Source of the DNA: JAAELZ01 sp965209105
GTDB taxonomy: Bacteria > Pseudomonadota > Gammaproteobacteria > Arenicellales > Poriferihabitantaceae
DNA: 64,000 nucleotides
NCBI GenBank assembly: GCA_965209105.1
Contig: CBDBQB010000039.1
Span: 284,343-348,342 of the forward strand
Reading direction: 5' to 3'
Part shown: positions 16,180 through 26,586 of the stretch, piece by piece
Position numbering within the stretch: position 1 is the first letter of the stretch
Layout: every line of letters begins with the position of its first letter
Made by a program: the position numbers and the translations under genes
Notes under the pieces: generated by a model
Told to the model about the DNA's origin: nothing
Databases searched by the model: none
The model's input: only the letters and a program-made list of their open reading frames with translations

Positions 16180-17577
16180 CTATTTTACCAAACGTGTGTC
16201 TTGATGTACTGCGACCCAGCCGAACCAAAACGCGCGGTGAGCGGGCAGTCTTTTTAATTGCGTGCCGTCGCTGGCTGTGAGCGCGGGCTCCGTTAGATCC
16301 CACACGACCCCTTTGTTGTCAGTGACAGTCCGTTCTTGGTCGTATGCCTCAAAGGTATATTCCCCTGCATCGTAAACACGGTTGGCACCGGAAGGGTCGG
16401 TTAATACCAGCAATCGTTGTGTGGCAAGCTGATCCTGATAGAGCGGGTTTTCGCGAAGAAAATTGGCATCGATGGCCAAGGTGTTGTCTGTCAAGTCAGG
16501 AAAGGTGAGTGCGAGTATCTCGTCTTTGTTGTTTAATCTCGCATCAAGTTTCGGCACCTTAAACATCAGCTCATCTGTCGCGAAATAGTTTCGGTAGGCA
16601 ACCCCTTCGCCGTAATCTCGCTTATAGCCCGTATCAAGCGATAAAACCATCGTTTTGGGATGTCGCTTACGCCATTCACCCCATGTGGTGGTGACCAAAA
16701 AACTACGCTGAAGTCGAATACCTTGACCCACTAGCGGGCCAATCACGGGTTCCCCGCGTGTTGTGCTCCATAGCGATTGAGTGGCTTTGTCATACATGAG
16801 TTTATTGGAGCGGTACAAAAAGCCGCTGGTGCCCATGTTAAATTGCGTGTCGCCTTGCTGCGTTTCGTACAGAATGACGGCGCCACACAAGGTGCAATAC
16901 ACGCCAGCAAAGGGAACCCCCCCAACGGTATCGACGAACATTTCATGCCAGGCGAGGATGCGTTTTGGATAAGCCCGCGTATCGCCATTAATTTGAATAC
17001 CAAACACAACATCGCTATCGTCGAGATAATTGGCTTTTGATGCAGGCAACATTTTTGGGCGGCGCAACGGCGGAATACCGTCTTGAACCACGCCGCCCCA
17101 GCGCACCTCGTCTAAGCGAATGATTCTTTCAAATTGATCATTAAAGTATTGCCTGAATTTTGGATCAACCAAGCCAAAAAGTAAGGATTTAAATTGTGCG
17201 TAATGTGTGTGGGCCACTTCGTCTTGATTCCATATCCAGTTGAACCAGGCATCCATGTCAGCACCAAATTGTTGCCCTGTGTTGTTTTCAAGTATTTCAA
17301 TGAGTTGATTTCTAACGGCGCTTCTTCTGGATAGGCTCAATACATCCAGCGTCATTGAGGCAAAAGAGGGCTGCCATGCATCATCAATTTGGGACAATGT
17401 TTCTTCGAGTTCAGTTCCTTGTATCGCCAGCAGGGATGCAAAATTAAGCGCGACTTGCTTGGTTTCTAAGGGTGGCGTGTTCTCGGATGTTGCAATGGTG
17501 CTCAAACTAAAGAGGGCGAATAGAAAACCCAAAGCGCCTAATGTGTTGCGCAGATTTAGATGTTTTTGAAGCTGCAT
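16180..17577 (-). CDS. Exported DUF3179 domain protein
   Basis: Protein of 465 residues with an N-terminal hydrophobic signal (LGALGFLFALFSLSTIATS). The DUF3179 domain covers about residues 180-465. Family signatures are VFGIQINGDTRAYPKRILAW, then HEMFVDTVGGVPFAGVYCTLCGAVILY with a CxxC pair that could bind metal or act in redox. Further conserved segments are TSGFLYRSNKLMYDKATQSL and WGEWRKRHPKTMVLS. The catalytic role of the family is unknown. It probably sits in the periplasm or on the outer face of the inner membrane. Confidence 0.85.
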   Translation of the reverse strand: MQLQKHLNLRNTLGALGFLFALFSLSTIATSENTPPLETKQVALNFASLLAIQGTELEETLSQIDDAWQPSFASMTLDVLSLSRRSAVRNQLIEILENNTGQQFGADMDAWFNWIWNQDEVAHTHYAQFKSLLFGLVDPKFRQYFNDQFERIIRLDEVRWGGVVQDGIPPLRRPKMLPASKANYLDDSDVVFGIQINGDTRAYPKRILAWHEMFVDTVGGVPFAGVYCTLCGAVILYETQQGDTQFNMGTSGFLYRSNKLMYDKATQSLWSTTRGEPVIGPLVGQGIRLQRSFLVTTTWGEWRKRHPKTMVLSLDTGYKRDYGEGVAYRNYFATDELMFKVPKLDARLNNKDEILALTFPDLTDNTLAIDANFLRENPLYQDQLATQRLLVLTDPSGANRVYDAGEYTFEAYDQERTVTDNKGVVWDLTEPALTASDGTQLKRLPAHRAFWFGWVAVHQDTRLVK

Positions 17578-18013
17578 ATTGATCTGGATTTGTGCTGAAC
17601 GAATACGGCTTAGAGTGCCTTAACGACGATAGGTTCATTGCATCTATTCTGGGGCTAGCTTTGCTCGCAATGACATAATTATTTATCACGTCTTTGCGAT
17701 GAGCAAGGCTGAATGGGTTGCCTCGCTTTGCTTGCAGTGATGGTAATCGTCGGGAGTCGGTTTTTTACGTCTGCTCGATGTAAGTAAGCGAATACTACGC
17801 CTTGACTTATCACTCGTCATTGCGTCGTGGCGATCTCCTAATGCTCTGATAATCACTTTACTCACAGGCATAACTTAATGTCGGGCATTATGCAATCACA
17901 AAACCAGTGGTGAGATACAGTGGTATTTTTAGCTCGGAATCACTAGAATCTGCCTATAACTAAATGGCAGCGTTTTCCGCTGTTTAAAAAATCATCCACA
18001 AAGGTTAATTTCA
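17578..18013. other. Gene-free stretch between the DUF3179 gene and hppA
   Basis: This 436-bp stretch has no supportable gene. It holds several degenerate pieces of the dispersed repeat (for example GCTTTGCTCGCAATGACA near 17660, CGTCTTTGCGATGAGCAAGG near 17692 and GTCATTGCGTCGTGGCGA near 17816). The last 100 bp must carry the hppA promoter, but no convincing -35/-10 pair stands out. Confidence 0.6.
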
Positions 18014-20038
18014 ATGAGCAACAGTCTTCTTTTTGCGCTAGGTAGTGCAGTCGCCGCGATCATCTATTCGCTAATTTCTATTCGTTGGTTACTGTCCAAA
18101 GACGCGGGCAGTGATGCCATGCAAGCCATTGCTCAGTCGATCCAGACGGGCGCTTCGGCATACCTTAAGCGACAGTATCTCGCCATTAGCGCCGTGGGCG
18201 TGGTCTTGTTAATAGCAATTTGGTTCGCATTGGGCACGCTGACGGCAGTGGGATTTTTGATTGGTGCGGTGTTTTCTGGCTTGGCAGGGTTTATCGGCAT
18301 GCATGTTTCCGTGCGGGCCAATTCGCGTACTGCTGAGGCGGCCAAAGAGGGCTTGAATCCGGCGATGGCAGTCGCCTTTCGCGGTGGCGCAATTACCGGC
18401 ATGCTGGTCGTAGGATTGGGATTGCTCGCCGTGGCGGGATATTATGCTTACTTGGCTTCGCTTACCCCAGCAGGCGAAGCGGTGAGTTTATCGCCCTTAG
18501 TCGGGCTGGCTTTTGGTGGCTCTCTAATTTCTATCTTCGCTCGCTTAGGCGGCGGTATTTTTACCAAGGGCGCAGATGTCGGCGCAGATTTAGTCGGCAA
18601 GGTTGAAGCGGGTATTCCAGAAGATGACCCACGCAACCCAGCGGTCATCGCGGATAATGTGGGCGATAACGTTGGTGATTGCGCGGGCATGGCGGCGGAT
18701 TTGTTCGAGACTTATTCTGTCACGGTGATCGCTACCATGTTATTGAGTTCCTTCACCTTGGCGGCTGCCGGTGCCAATGCGATCCTATATCCCTTGGTTT
18801 TGGGGGGTATCTCTATTCTGACCAATATTGTGGGCTCGCAATTTGTAAAAGTCGGTAGTGATAACAACATTATGAAGGCGCTTTACAAAGCCTTGGTGAT
18901 TTCGGCCGTCTTATCGGCGATTCTTTTTTACCCCGTCACTAAGGCCATGATGGGAAATATCGCAGGCATAGAAATGATAAATATTTATTTGTCTGCCTTG
19001 GTGGGATTGGGCGTGACGGCTGCGATTGTGGTCATTACGGACTATTACACGTCAACCGAATATCAGCCCGTCAAAGATTTGGCACAAGCCTCAACCACTG
19101 GGCATGGCACCAATGTAATTGCCGGCCTTGCCTTATCAATGAAGTCCACCGCGGCTCCACTGATCGTGATCTGTGTGGGCATTTGGCTCACTCATTCGCT
19201 GGCAGGTTTGTACGGTATCGCGATTGCAGCGACCTCAATGCTGTCGATGACAGGTATCATTGTGGCGCTGGATGCCTATGGCCCAATCACCGACAACGCG
19301 GGCGGTATTGCTGAAATGGCGAACCTGCCCGAAGAAATTCGCAATACCACCGATGCATTGGACGCAGTGGGTAACACCACAAAGGCGGTGACCAAGGGTT
19401 ACGCGATTGGTTCCGCTGCATTGGCAGCCCTAGTGTTATTCTCCGATTACACCCGCGAATTAACCCATCATACCGGTATCGAATACACCTTTGATCTATC
19501 CAACCACATGGTGATCATCGGCTTATTTATCGGCGGCATGGTGCCATATTTATTCGGCGCGATGGCGATGGAAGCGGTGGGTCGTGCAGCGGGCGAAATC
19601 GTGATCGAAGTGCGCCGTCAGTTTAAAGAGCGCCCGGGCATCATGGATTATACTGAGGAACCAGATTATTCTACGGCGGTCGATATGCTCACTAAATCAG
19701 CGATCAAAGAAATGATGTTGCCGTCCTTGTTGCCCATCGGCGTGCCCATTGCGGTCGGATTGGTGCTTGGGCCGCAAGCCTTGGGCGGCGTATTGCTCGG
19801 GTCAATCATCACAGGCTTGTTCGTGGCGATTTCTATGACCACGGGTGGCGGTGCTTGGGATAACGCTAAAAAATATATCGAAGATGATAATTTTGGCGGC
19901 AAAGGCTCAGAGGCGCATAAGGCAGCCGTGACGGGTGATACGGTGGGTGATCCCTATAAAGATACGGCGGGCCCAGCAATCAATCCGTTAATAAAAATTA
20001 TGAATATCGTGGCCTTAATGATTGTGCCACTGCTGTAG
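18014..20038 (+). CDS. hppA: K+-independent proton-translocating pyrophosphatase
   Basis: Integral membrane pyrophosphatase of 674 residues. It couples hydrolysis of PPi, or its reversal, to proton movement across the inner membrane. Substrate-site motifs are EAGIPEDDPRNPAVIADNVGD followed by NVGDCAGMAADLFE, and the C-terminal DTVGDPYKDTAGPAINPLIK. The sequence GNTTKAVTKG has Lys where K+-dependent enzymes have Ala (GNTTAA), indicating the K+-independent class. It probably works in energy conservation by recycling pyrophosphate from biosynthesis. The gene stands alone. Confidence 0.95.
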   Translation: MSNSLLFALGSAVAAIIYSLISIRWLLSKDAGSDAMQAIAQSIQTGASAYLKRQYLAISAVGVVLLIAIWFALGTLTAVGFLIGAVFSGLAGFIGMHVSVRANSRTAEAAKEGLNPAMAVAFRGGAITGMLVVGLGLLAVAGYYAYLASLTPAGEAVSLSPLVGLAFGGSLISIFARLGGGIFTKGADVGADLVGKVEAGIPEDDPRNPAVIADNVGDNVGDCAGMAADLFETYSVTVIATMLLSSFTLAAAGANAILYPLVLGGISILTNIVGSQFVKVGSDNNIMKALYKALVISAVLSAILFYPVTKAMMGNIAGIEMINIYLSALVGLGVTAAIVVITDYYTSTEYQPVKDLAQASTTGHGTNVIAGLALSMKSTAAPLIVICVGIWLTHSLAGLYGIAIAATSMLSMTGIIVALDAYGPITDNAGGIAEMANLPEEIRNTTDALDAVGNTTKAVTKGYAIGSAALAALVLFSDYTRELTHHTGIEYTFDLSNHMVIIGLFIGGMVPYLFGAMAMEAVGRAAGEIVIEVRRQFKERPGIMDYTEEPDYSTAVDMLTKSAIKEMMLPSLLPIGVPIAVGLVLGPQALGGVLLGSIITGLFVAISMTTGGGAWDNAKKYIEDDNFGGKGSEAHKAAVTGDTVGDPYKDTAGPAINPLIKIMNIVALMIVPLL

Positions 20039-20164
20039 TAGTTTGAAGGGTAAAATCTGCCCTGATTAATTCGACTCTTGCTTGATCCCGCTAGGCCGGG
20101 ATTGAGGCGTTATTCAGATTCTTGCGGCACAATGTGCACACATTTATGCACATGAGGATTTGTA

Positions 20165-20395
20165 GTGATCGACAAATCTAAACGGAATACCTTAAAAGCT
20201 GCGGCGGTTGCCGGCGTTGCTGTGGCAACTGTATCGTTTAGCACGGCGACACTTGCAGCGATGGTTAAGCCTGTTAGTTCTGATCAAGATGTTTCATTAT
20301 TGAATGAGCAGCGGTCGCATAGCGGCACAGTGAACCTGATTATTCAAAATCGAGCCCAGCGCTCGGTTGTTTATGTACATAATCATATAAATTAA
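20165..20395 (+). CDS. Small exported protein with a twin-arginine-like signal
   Basis: Protein of 76 residues from GTG at 20165, preceded by ATGAGGATT (AGGA ribosome site). The N-terminus DKSKRNTLKAAAVAGVAVATVSF has the Lys-Arg pair, Leu-Lys and long Ala-rich core of a Tat-type signal, with a possible cleavage site in ATLAAM. The mature part is only about 45 residues (HSGTVNLIIQNRAQRSVVYVHN) and has no motif. The layout recalls very small Tat-targeted proteins near formate dehydrogenases, but no such enzyme is nearby. Function unknown. Confidence 0.5.
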   Translation: MIDKSKRNTLKAAAVAGVAVATVSFSTATLAAMVKPVSSDQDVSLLNEQRSHSGTVNLIIQNRAQRSVVYVHNHIN

Positions 20396-20473
20396 TGTGT
20401 ATAAAATAGTGCTGAATTTATCATTAAGATTCGTGATTATTAGCAGAGGGAAGAAGTCTTTAAACATCTCTGT

Positions 20474-20566
20474 CTTTACGAGCATAGCGAAGCAATCCAG
20501 CGGCGTATCAATAAACGCAGTATGGTTTGCCGCGTCGCGCCACTCCTTGCAAAGACGAGATTATGC
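20474..20566. repeat. Dispersed imperfect inverted repeat copy
   Basis: Contains GTCTTTACGAGCATAGCGAA, then GCAATCCAGCGGCG, and ends with GTTTGCCGCGTCGCGCCACT followed by CCTTGCAAAGACGAG. The two ends are roughly complementary, so the unit can fold into a long imperfect hairpin. Confidence 0.65.
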
Positions 20567-20568
20567 TT

Positions 20569-23500
20569 TCACGAGCGGAAAGAACGTTCTCGCCAAGCCT
20601 TAAGCGCTGGAAAATATAAGCCCAAGCGTATTTCACGATCAGGCTCCAGCGCTTGAACTAAGTTTGCGTATTGATTCAGCTGAGCGGTGTAGCGCTTTTC
20701 TTCCTCGTCTAAAAAAGCACTGGCGTCACTGCCTTCATGTACCCCAGTCTTAAAATCGACAATCCACCTTACCCCTTCTTTGTCGATAAAACTGCGGTCA
20801 ATAATGAACTTCGCCACGCGATCTTCCTGTCGGCCGCTGAGCGCCCATTCGCTGTGAACGTCTTGGTGTTCCGGATCAAATAACCATTGTGCACGTGGGT
20901 CAGTTGACATATTTTCTAACATTTTTGAGAGTCGTTCAGTGGCGTCGCTTAGCCGATTTTCGATTAAACCCGTTCGAATCAAGCTGGCGCGCAGTGCTTT
21001 GACTTCAATCGTGTCTTGCCAGCTTTTGACGCGCTCTAAATCTGCGAATTGCAAAATTTTATGGGCGGCTAGGCCGATCAAGCGAGTGTCTTCTTTTGCC
21101 CAGCTAAATTCGATTTGTTCACTTTGAAGCAACTCCTTTGGGGCAAAGTGAAAGGAGGGGGGTGTGTTAACCTTATCCTGCTTTTCTGGCAAGCTCAGCA
21201 AGGGTATCTCAGGGCGTTGTGGTGGCGTTGCAGTTACATTTGCTTGAGACGCGCCGAGCTCGACGATATTACTGGCATCGATAAGATGGTCCGAAGTTTC
21301 GAAGTCTTCTTGCAGTGTCGGCCAGAGTAAATTTAGTAAGCTGCCCTTTTGCGGCGCAAGAATGTCGCCTTTGGTGGATTTTTTAAGGGTGGCAAATAGG
21401 TGTAAAGTCCTCTTGGCTCGTGTGACGGCGACATACAGTAATCGTGCGGCTTCCTCGCTTTCAATCGAGCTATTATATTGCTTAATATACTCGGCTTTGG
21501 TGGGGCTGGGCTCGGTGGCTCGACTGGGCGTGGCGATAAAAGTTTTATCGTCGATCTGCGTATGGATCAGCATGGATTGCTTGCGGTTGTCACCTCCAGA
21601 GCGTGCGTGCATGCCCACGAGAATAAGCCGCTCAAACTCTAGCCCCTTGGCTCTGTGAATGGTCATCAATTTAATTAGGCTGATCGGTGATGAAGTCTTG
21701 AGTTGGACACACGATTTGAGAAGCTGACCACGATTCAGGGGAGCGGATCGTTTTTCTAGGGTATCGAGTAATTCAAAGAATATATCGGCCTGTTTCAAGG
21801 CATGATCGGGGTAGCATGCAGGGCCGCGTAAACCAAGCCAAGCTCTATGCACACGCTCTTGTAAACTGAGTCTTTTGCCGATCGCTAATACTGGCGTGAT
21901 GCTGGCAGCAAAGCGCGCTATTCTGATTTGACCGTCTGGGCTGAGTTGTTGGATGAGCTGCGCATTTTCAATGCGCGAAGCGAATGGCGATGGATGTGCA
22001 CTCAGGGTTGTTAAGTCGGCGAGGCTTAAGCCGCACCACGGTGCGCGCAATGCGGCTAACCAGGGTAGCGCTTGGGCAGCTTGCATGAATAGACTACTCA
22101 GACTAATTAGATCTTGCACGATGGTTTGATCGGCCAGCGATTCGAGTTCCACAGATTCAAAGGGCACTTGCGCAGCCCGCAAACCCTCGGCAATTGCGGC
22201 GAGTGGCGCTCTTTTACGCGCGAGCACAGCAATTTCTTGCTGTGGGTCATTTTGGTAATACTGTTGGATAAGCTCAATAATAGCGTTCGTTTCGCATTGT
22301 GCATCGCGACTGATACAGGCGTGGTAGTGCACTTCGCCTGCAAAATCATGGGCGGTCTTAGAGGGGCTAAATTTAACCTTCGCCAGCTCGGGTTGATCTC
22401 GATCTGGAAAGACATCCCGCAAGCTGTGATTGACCCAATCAATCAGTTCGGGCGCTGATCTAAAATTGGTGCTTAAACTGAGTGCTTTGAGCGGCATATC
22501 GTTTAAACCCCCATCGCGTACTTGTAGAAATACCCGTACGTCGGCCTTACGGAAGGCGTAAATAGATTGCATGGGGTCGCCCACAAAAAACAAACTGCGG
22601 TCAGTGTTGGGCTCCCAGCCTTCCGTTAAACGTTCGAGCAGCTGGAGTTGGGTTGGCGAGGTATCTTGAAATTCATCCATCAAGATATGTTTGAGTTGGT
22701 AGTCCTGCACCAAGGCTAGATCAGTGGGCTTGCCCGGCTCGCCCAGTGCATAGATCGCGCGTTGAGTCAGTTCATCGTAATCCGTTACATTCCGTTCGGC
22801 CATCAAGACATAAAGCTCTTGGGCGAGCGCGGTTAAACAAAGTTTTAGGGCTTGTAATTGTTGCCACTCGGCATCGCTGATGTCCGGATCTGGGCACTGA
22901 CGAAACTGATTGACCCGGGAGTAGGCCAGCGGGTCATCGGCTAGCTCTTTTAAAATCTCGCTGATGCGCAGCTTGGCCGCGCTTTTCGCTGCAAAGCCGT
23001 GATTAACATTGAGCGTTTTATAAAAGCCATCTGCCTTGCAAATCAACCCTGCAATGATTTGCCACTGGCCAGTGGTGATTGCTCGATGGGCGCTGGGTGA
23101 ATCGCCCGGCAGCTCGGCGCGGGCATCCTCATCAAGCAGGCTTGATCCTGCGGGGCGATGTTCCTCAGCATGACGCGCTAAATCGAGTAGCTCTAGGCTC
23201 AATGTATCTCCAAGATGCGCGGCCAAGGTCTGCTCTGCTGAATCTTGTAAGCTTTTCCAATGCTTGCAGAGCGTCTCGCGATTATCTAAAACACCTTGGA
23301 AGATCAAACGAAGCCAGCTTTCACGCTCAGTGAGCATCTGCATGAACTGCCTTTTTAGCCCATCTAAATTCCCATTGACGTTAATGAGTAGGTGGCCGAG
23401 GGCATTTTCAAAGGGTGCCTCATCAATCCGACGAATCAGATTTTGTGCCGTTTCGGCGTACAGTGAATCTAAGTCAGTTTCCAATTTTGGAACACCGCCG

Positions 23501-23901
23501 AAGCGAGACGACCACGGCATTTTACGGACTAAATCAGTACAAAGCGCATCAATGGTTTGAATTTTCAGCCGTTGTGGTTGACGCAATAGTTGCCAATTTT
23601 TGTCGCGATCTCGTGCCAAGGCAGCCAGCGCAATTGGCTGTAAATCTGCTTCGTGGGTCTTAAACCCAAGCTGCTGATCGGCTCTATTTAAGGCTTCCAA
23701 TACGCGTTCACGCATTTCTGCTGTGGCCTTGCGTGTGAATGTGATAGCCAGTATCTCTTCAGGCCTTTCGACAACGCATAACAGCATCAATACACGCCGA
23801 ACCAATAAGCCAGTTTTCCCTGAACCAGCCGGCGCCTGAATGATATAGCTTTGCGCTGGCTTAATCGCCTCGGCGCGTGCCTGCGCATCATTCAGCGTCA
23901 T
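20569..23901 (-). CDS. UvrD/AddA-like helicase-nuclease for double-strand break repair
   Basis: Protein of about 1110 residues, starting at ATG 23901 (MTLNDAQARAEAIKPAQS). An earlier in-frame start at 23997 would lie deep inside the upstream gene. Superfamily 1 helicase motifs are intact: Walker A APAGSGKTGLLVRR, motif Ia AITFTRKATAEMRERV, motif II ILMDEFQDTSPTQ, motif III FVGDPMQSIYAFRKADVR and TIHRAKGLEFERLILVG. A RecB-type nuclease motif, RWIVDFKTGVHEG, lies near the C-terminus. It overlaps by 14 bp the partner nuclease gene, and together they form an AddAB-like complex that processes DNA ends. Confidence 0.92.
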   Translation of the reverse strand: MTLNDAQARAEAIKPAQSYIIQAPAGSGKTGLLVRRVLMLLCVVERPEEILAITFTRKATAEMRERVLEALNRADQQLGFKTHEADLQPIALAALARDRDKNWQLLRQPQRLKIQTIDALCTDLVRKMPWSSRFGGVPKLETDLDSLYAETAQNLIRRIDEAPFENALGHLLINVNGNLDGLKRQFMQMLTERESWLRLIFQGVLDNRETLCKHWKSLQDSAEQTLAAHLGDTLSLELLDLARHAEEHRPAGSSLLDEDARAELPGDSPSAHRAITTGQWQIIAGLICKADGFYKTLNVNHGFAAKSAAKLRISEILKELADDPLAYSRVNQFRQCPDPDISDAEWQQLQALKLCLTALAQELYVLMAERNVTDYDELTQRAIYALGEPGKPTDLALVQDYQLKHILMDEFQDTSPTQLQLLERLTEGWEPNTDRSLFFVGDPMQSIYAFRKADVRVFLQVRDGGLNDMPLKALSLSTNFRSAPELIDWVNHSLRDVFPDRDQPELAKVKFSPSKTAHDFAGEVHYHACISRDAQCETNAIIELIQQYYQNDPQQEIAVLARKRAPLAAIAEGLRAAQVPFESVELESLADQTIVQDLISLSSLFMQAAQALPWLAALRAPWCGLSLADLTTLSAHPSPFASRIENAQLIQQLSPDGQIRIARFAASITPVLAIGKRLSLQERVHRAWLGLRGPACYPDHALKQADIFFELLDTLEKRSAPLNRGQLLKSCVQLKTSSPISLIKLMTIHRAKGLEFERLILVGMHARSGGDNRKQSMLIHTQIDDKTFIATPSRATEPSPTKAEYIKQYNSSIESEEAARLLYVAVTRAKRTLHLFATLKKSTKGDILAPQKGSLLNLLWPTLQEDFETSDHLIDASNIVELGASQANVTATPPQRPEIPLLSLPEKQDKVNTPPSFHFAPKELLQSEQIEFSWAKEDTRLIGLAAHKILQFADLERVKSWQDTIEVKALRASLIRTGLIENRLSDATERLSKMLENMSTDPRAQWLFDPEHQDVHSEWALSGRQEDRVAKFIIDRSFIDKEGVRWIVDFKTGVHEGSDASAFLDEEEKRYTAQLNQYANLVQALEPDREIRLGLYFPALKAWRERSFRS

Positions 23902-26581
23902 GTTTGTCCTTTCTGGTTTGCACGCGACAGAGCGCGTCAAATTCGCAGTATTGGCAGGTTTGTGGCGATTGCTTAGGATCAACATGAGCGACGCCATCTT
24001 GGTATTCTTTGACCAGTATCTCCAGTCTTTTAGACCACATAGGGGCCAAGTTAGACCATTCAGAAAAATCCTTTTTTAAAGTGGTATTCGACTTGAGCGA
24101 GTCAAAACCCGCGACGCCGGGTAGGGCGTCGTCTAAGCGGCTTGCACCCACAAACTGACACTGATTGGGCACCACTTGTGCAAAGGCAAGCGCGTCGATT
24201 TGGGGATGATTCGCGGCATGTTGGGCGGACAGAAAATACAGCGGCAGTTGCGGACTGTCGGGCCGATCTCCTGCCCACTTTTTTTCATCGCAACCACCCG
24301 AACCGCTTTTGTAATCGATAATAAGCTGTGAATCATTATTCGCCTTGTCGATACGGTCTATTCCGAAGGTGAAGCTAAGACCATTGATTGTATGCTCGAC
24401 GCGTTGCTCAATGGCGGCCACCGAAAAGGGTTGCCGTGTGGACTCTAGCATCAGCCACTCTGCAATCAAGTTGTTCAGTCTGCTCGACTCGGCTTTGATA
24501 AAGCCCGATTTCAAGCCGCTGCGCCGCGCGTAACGCTCGACCAGCGGTTCGACATGACCCGCAATGAATGCCATGAAACCATCGCCTAGCTCGATCAATT
24601 TGATTAGCGCTTCAGAGGAGCCAAGTGCTTGCCAGATAGTGGCCAATGTTTCGTGTAGCAATGATCCGTGCTCAAGTGCATTCATGCCAATCTGCGGTTC
24701 GATGCCTTCGCCGGCCTGAAGCCGGTAGCGAGCATAGGCCTGAAACGGGCAAGCGGATTGACTCTCAATCAGGCCAACACCGCCGCGTGCTTGGGTGTCG
24801 TTTAGTACTAGGCCGATATTGTCTGATTCACTTTGTAAGTCTGGCGTTGCTGCGCGAATCGCTTGGTATAAATCAAACGGTTCGGGCAGCACGCTCAGTG
24901 GGGTGCTTTCTATCGCTGAAAAAACAGGGCTTAAGCCAAGCGTAAGGTCGCCGTGCACCTGCGCATGGCTGACGATAACCTCATCGCAAAGCGTGCAGAG
25001 TTGCTCTGTTTTGAGCCGTGTCAATTCGGCTAATTGTGCCTGTGACGCTTCTGGAATCGAAGCCTTTATTTGTAGTTTGATGGGTATAAAGGGATTAGCA
25101 CCCGCACGCACTGGCCAAGCCTGCTCGTCAAATCCGGCTAACCAAACGGCATCGAAGTCTAGCTCGGCAGCTTCCAACACGCCCATGATTTGAATCGGCG
25201 CATCGGCCTGGGCTTGCGCTTGGAAAGGGGTTTGCTGGCAATGGGCTTTTAGGCTATTGCAGGCTTGATCAAGGCTCATCGGCTGCACCACAGCATCCAA
25301 TTTTATCCAATTTTCGAGCGCCTGTTGCCAGGCTTGCTGTGCTTGGTATTCGTTGCTATATAGGGGGCTGCCAGGCCAGCCAAGATTCACTAGACATTGC
25401 TTAATAACGTCGCGCCAAGCCGATAGGCTCAGCTTGCCCCGGTGGGCCGCTTTGATCGCTTGTAGGCGATTGAGCTTGTTTAATAACGCGCTGGCTGTGT
25501 CATTGTTATTGATAAAAGACAGCGCGCGGATCAACTCAAACAAATCGAAGCGGTAAGCCAGTTTTTGTCCAAGTTGAAGCAAGCATTCCGCGCGGAATTG
25601 CTGTTCAACAGGTTTGCCCCAAAAGCACGATAAAAAGATGGGTGCGAGGTCTTCGAAATCGATAGTCCCCAATAAATCTAGACACTTTAAGGCGCCGCTC
25701 ACCAGCGGTGTTTCCGATAAAGCGCCCCCCTGAGAAAAATGAAACGGCTCAGGGCCCGCTTGCTGATAATAGTCTGGGCAGAGTTGTTCGCGCAAACATC
25801 GGCTCGCGATGTTCCGCTGGTCTTCAATGTTAGGCGTGATGATGGCTATTTTTGAATGGGGTGCGGCACTCAGTTTTTGTTTGGCCCAAGCACCTATCTG
25901 CTGCCACTGTGCTCGATTATCTTCGAATTCGTAGTGCGGGATAGTCCGGAGTGTTTTGTGGTTTGAGGGGATCTGCTCAATGGTGGCGCCGCTGGCGGCA
26001 TAATGTTTGAGGAAGGTTACTTGTTGTGAATTGAGTTGATCAAAGCCGTATAAAAAGCTGGGTTTATTTAGGGGATGATTGCTTTTTATCAAGCGATCAG
26101 GGATTTGCGCTTCGGTGATCCAATGCTCACGCTGTAAACGTTGATACAGAGTTTTGGCCCACCGTCCGAATTGCTGATGATCGATCTGTTCTGCGTCTTT
26201 GAGGGCTGTAAAAGAGATATGCCATTGATGACAGATTTGCCAGGCATCAGCGGCTATTTTGGCGGTCGCTGCAAGATTCCAAAGCGCAGTCGTCTGGCCC
26301 GTTCCCTTGAGCGCTTGCGACAGATCAGCCCTGATAATATCGAGGAGAAGATGCTGGAGCTGCGCCCGGTTAAGACACTGCTCCACGGTATGCGCGCTGT
26401 AGTGATCCCAAAGTGTTTGCATCCAAGCATCCCAGCTGAGCACGTTCGCGGAGGGCCAAACTGTTTTTCCTTCGGCAAGTTGCTCGGCATCATAGGCGGC
26501 CCTAAGCTCGTAACCCAGGCGATTGGTTGCGGTGACAAGACAAGCGCCTTGCTCAAGCGCTTGGCGTATCTGCGCTTTCAT
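23888..26581 (-). CDS. AddB-like PD-(D/E)XK nuclease, TIGR03623-type DNA repair protein
   Basis: Protein of 897 residues in the gammaproteobacterial 'probable DNA repair protein' family. The N-terminal part is an inactive helicase-like region (CLVTATNRLGYELRAAYDAEQ). The C-terminal nuclease domain shows LIIDYKSGSGGCDEKKW and SPQLPLYFLSA. An iron-sulfur cluster of the AddB type is suggested by Cys in SQSACPFQAYARYRL together with the late cysteines in QTCQYCEFDALCR. It is translated just before, and overlapping, the AddA-like subunit. It begins 5 bp downstream of the hemerythrin-like gene. Confidence 0.9.
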   Translation of the reverse strand: MKAQIRQALEQGACLVTATNRLGYELRAAYDAEQLAEGKTVWPSANVLSWDAWMQTLWDHYSAHTVEQCLNRAQLQHLLLDIIRADLSQALKGTGQTTALWNLAATAKIAADAWQICHQWHISFTALKDAEQIDHQQFGRWAKTLYQRLQREHWITEAQIPDRLIKSNHPLNKPSFLYGFDQLNSQQVTFLKHYAASGATIEQIPSNHKTLRTIPHYEFEDNRAQWQQIGAWAKQKLSAAPHSKIAIITPNIEDQRNIASRCLREQLCPDYYQQAGPEPFHFSQGGALSETPLVSGALKCLDLLGTIDFEDLAPIFLSCFWGKPVEQQFRAECLLQLGQKLAYRFDLFELIRALSFINNNDTASALLNKLNRLQAIKAAHRGKLSLSAWRDVIKQCLVNLGWPGSPLYSNEYQAQQAWQQALENWIKLDAVVQPMSLDQACNSLKAHCQQTPFQAQAQADAPIQIMGVLEAAELDFDAVWLAGFDEQAWPVRAGANPFIPIKLQIKASIPEASQAQLAELTRLKTEQLCTLCDEVIVSHAQVHGDLTLGLSPVFSAIESTPLSVLPEPFDLYQAIRAATPDLQSESDNIGLVLNDTQARGGVGLIESQSACPFQAYARYRLQAGEGIEPQIGMNALEHGSLLHETLATIWQALGSSEALIKLIELGDGFMAFIAGHVEPLVERYARRSGLKSGFIKAESSRLNNLIAEWLMLESTRQPFSVAAIEQRVEHTINGLSFTFGIDRIDKANNDSQLIIDYKSGSGGCDEKKWAGDRPDSPQLPLYFLSAQHAANHPQIDALAFAQVVPNQCQFVGASRLDDALPGVAGFDSLKSNTTLKKDFSEWSNLAPMWSKRLEILVKEYQDGVAHVDPKQSPQTCQYCEFDALCRVQTRKDKHDAE

Positions 26582-26586
26582 CTGAT

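Noticed and set aside
20039..20164. Terminator of hppA at the ATCCCGCTAGGCCGGGAT palindrome
   Set aside because: A short hairpin is possible but no T-run follows, so it was not called.
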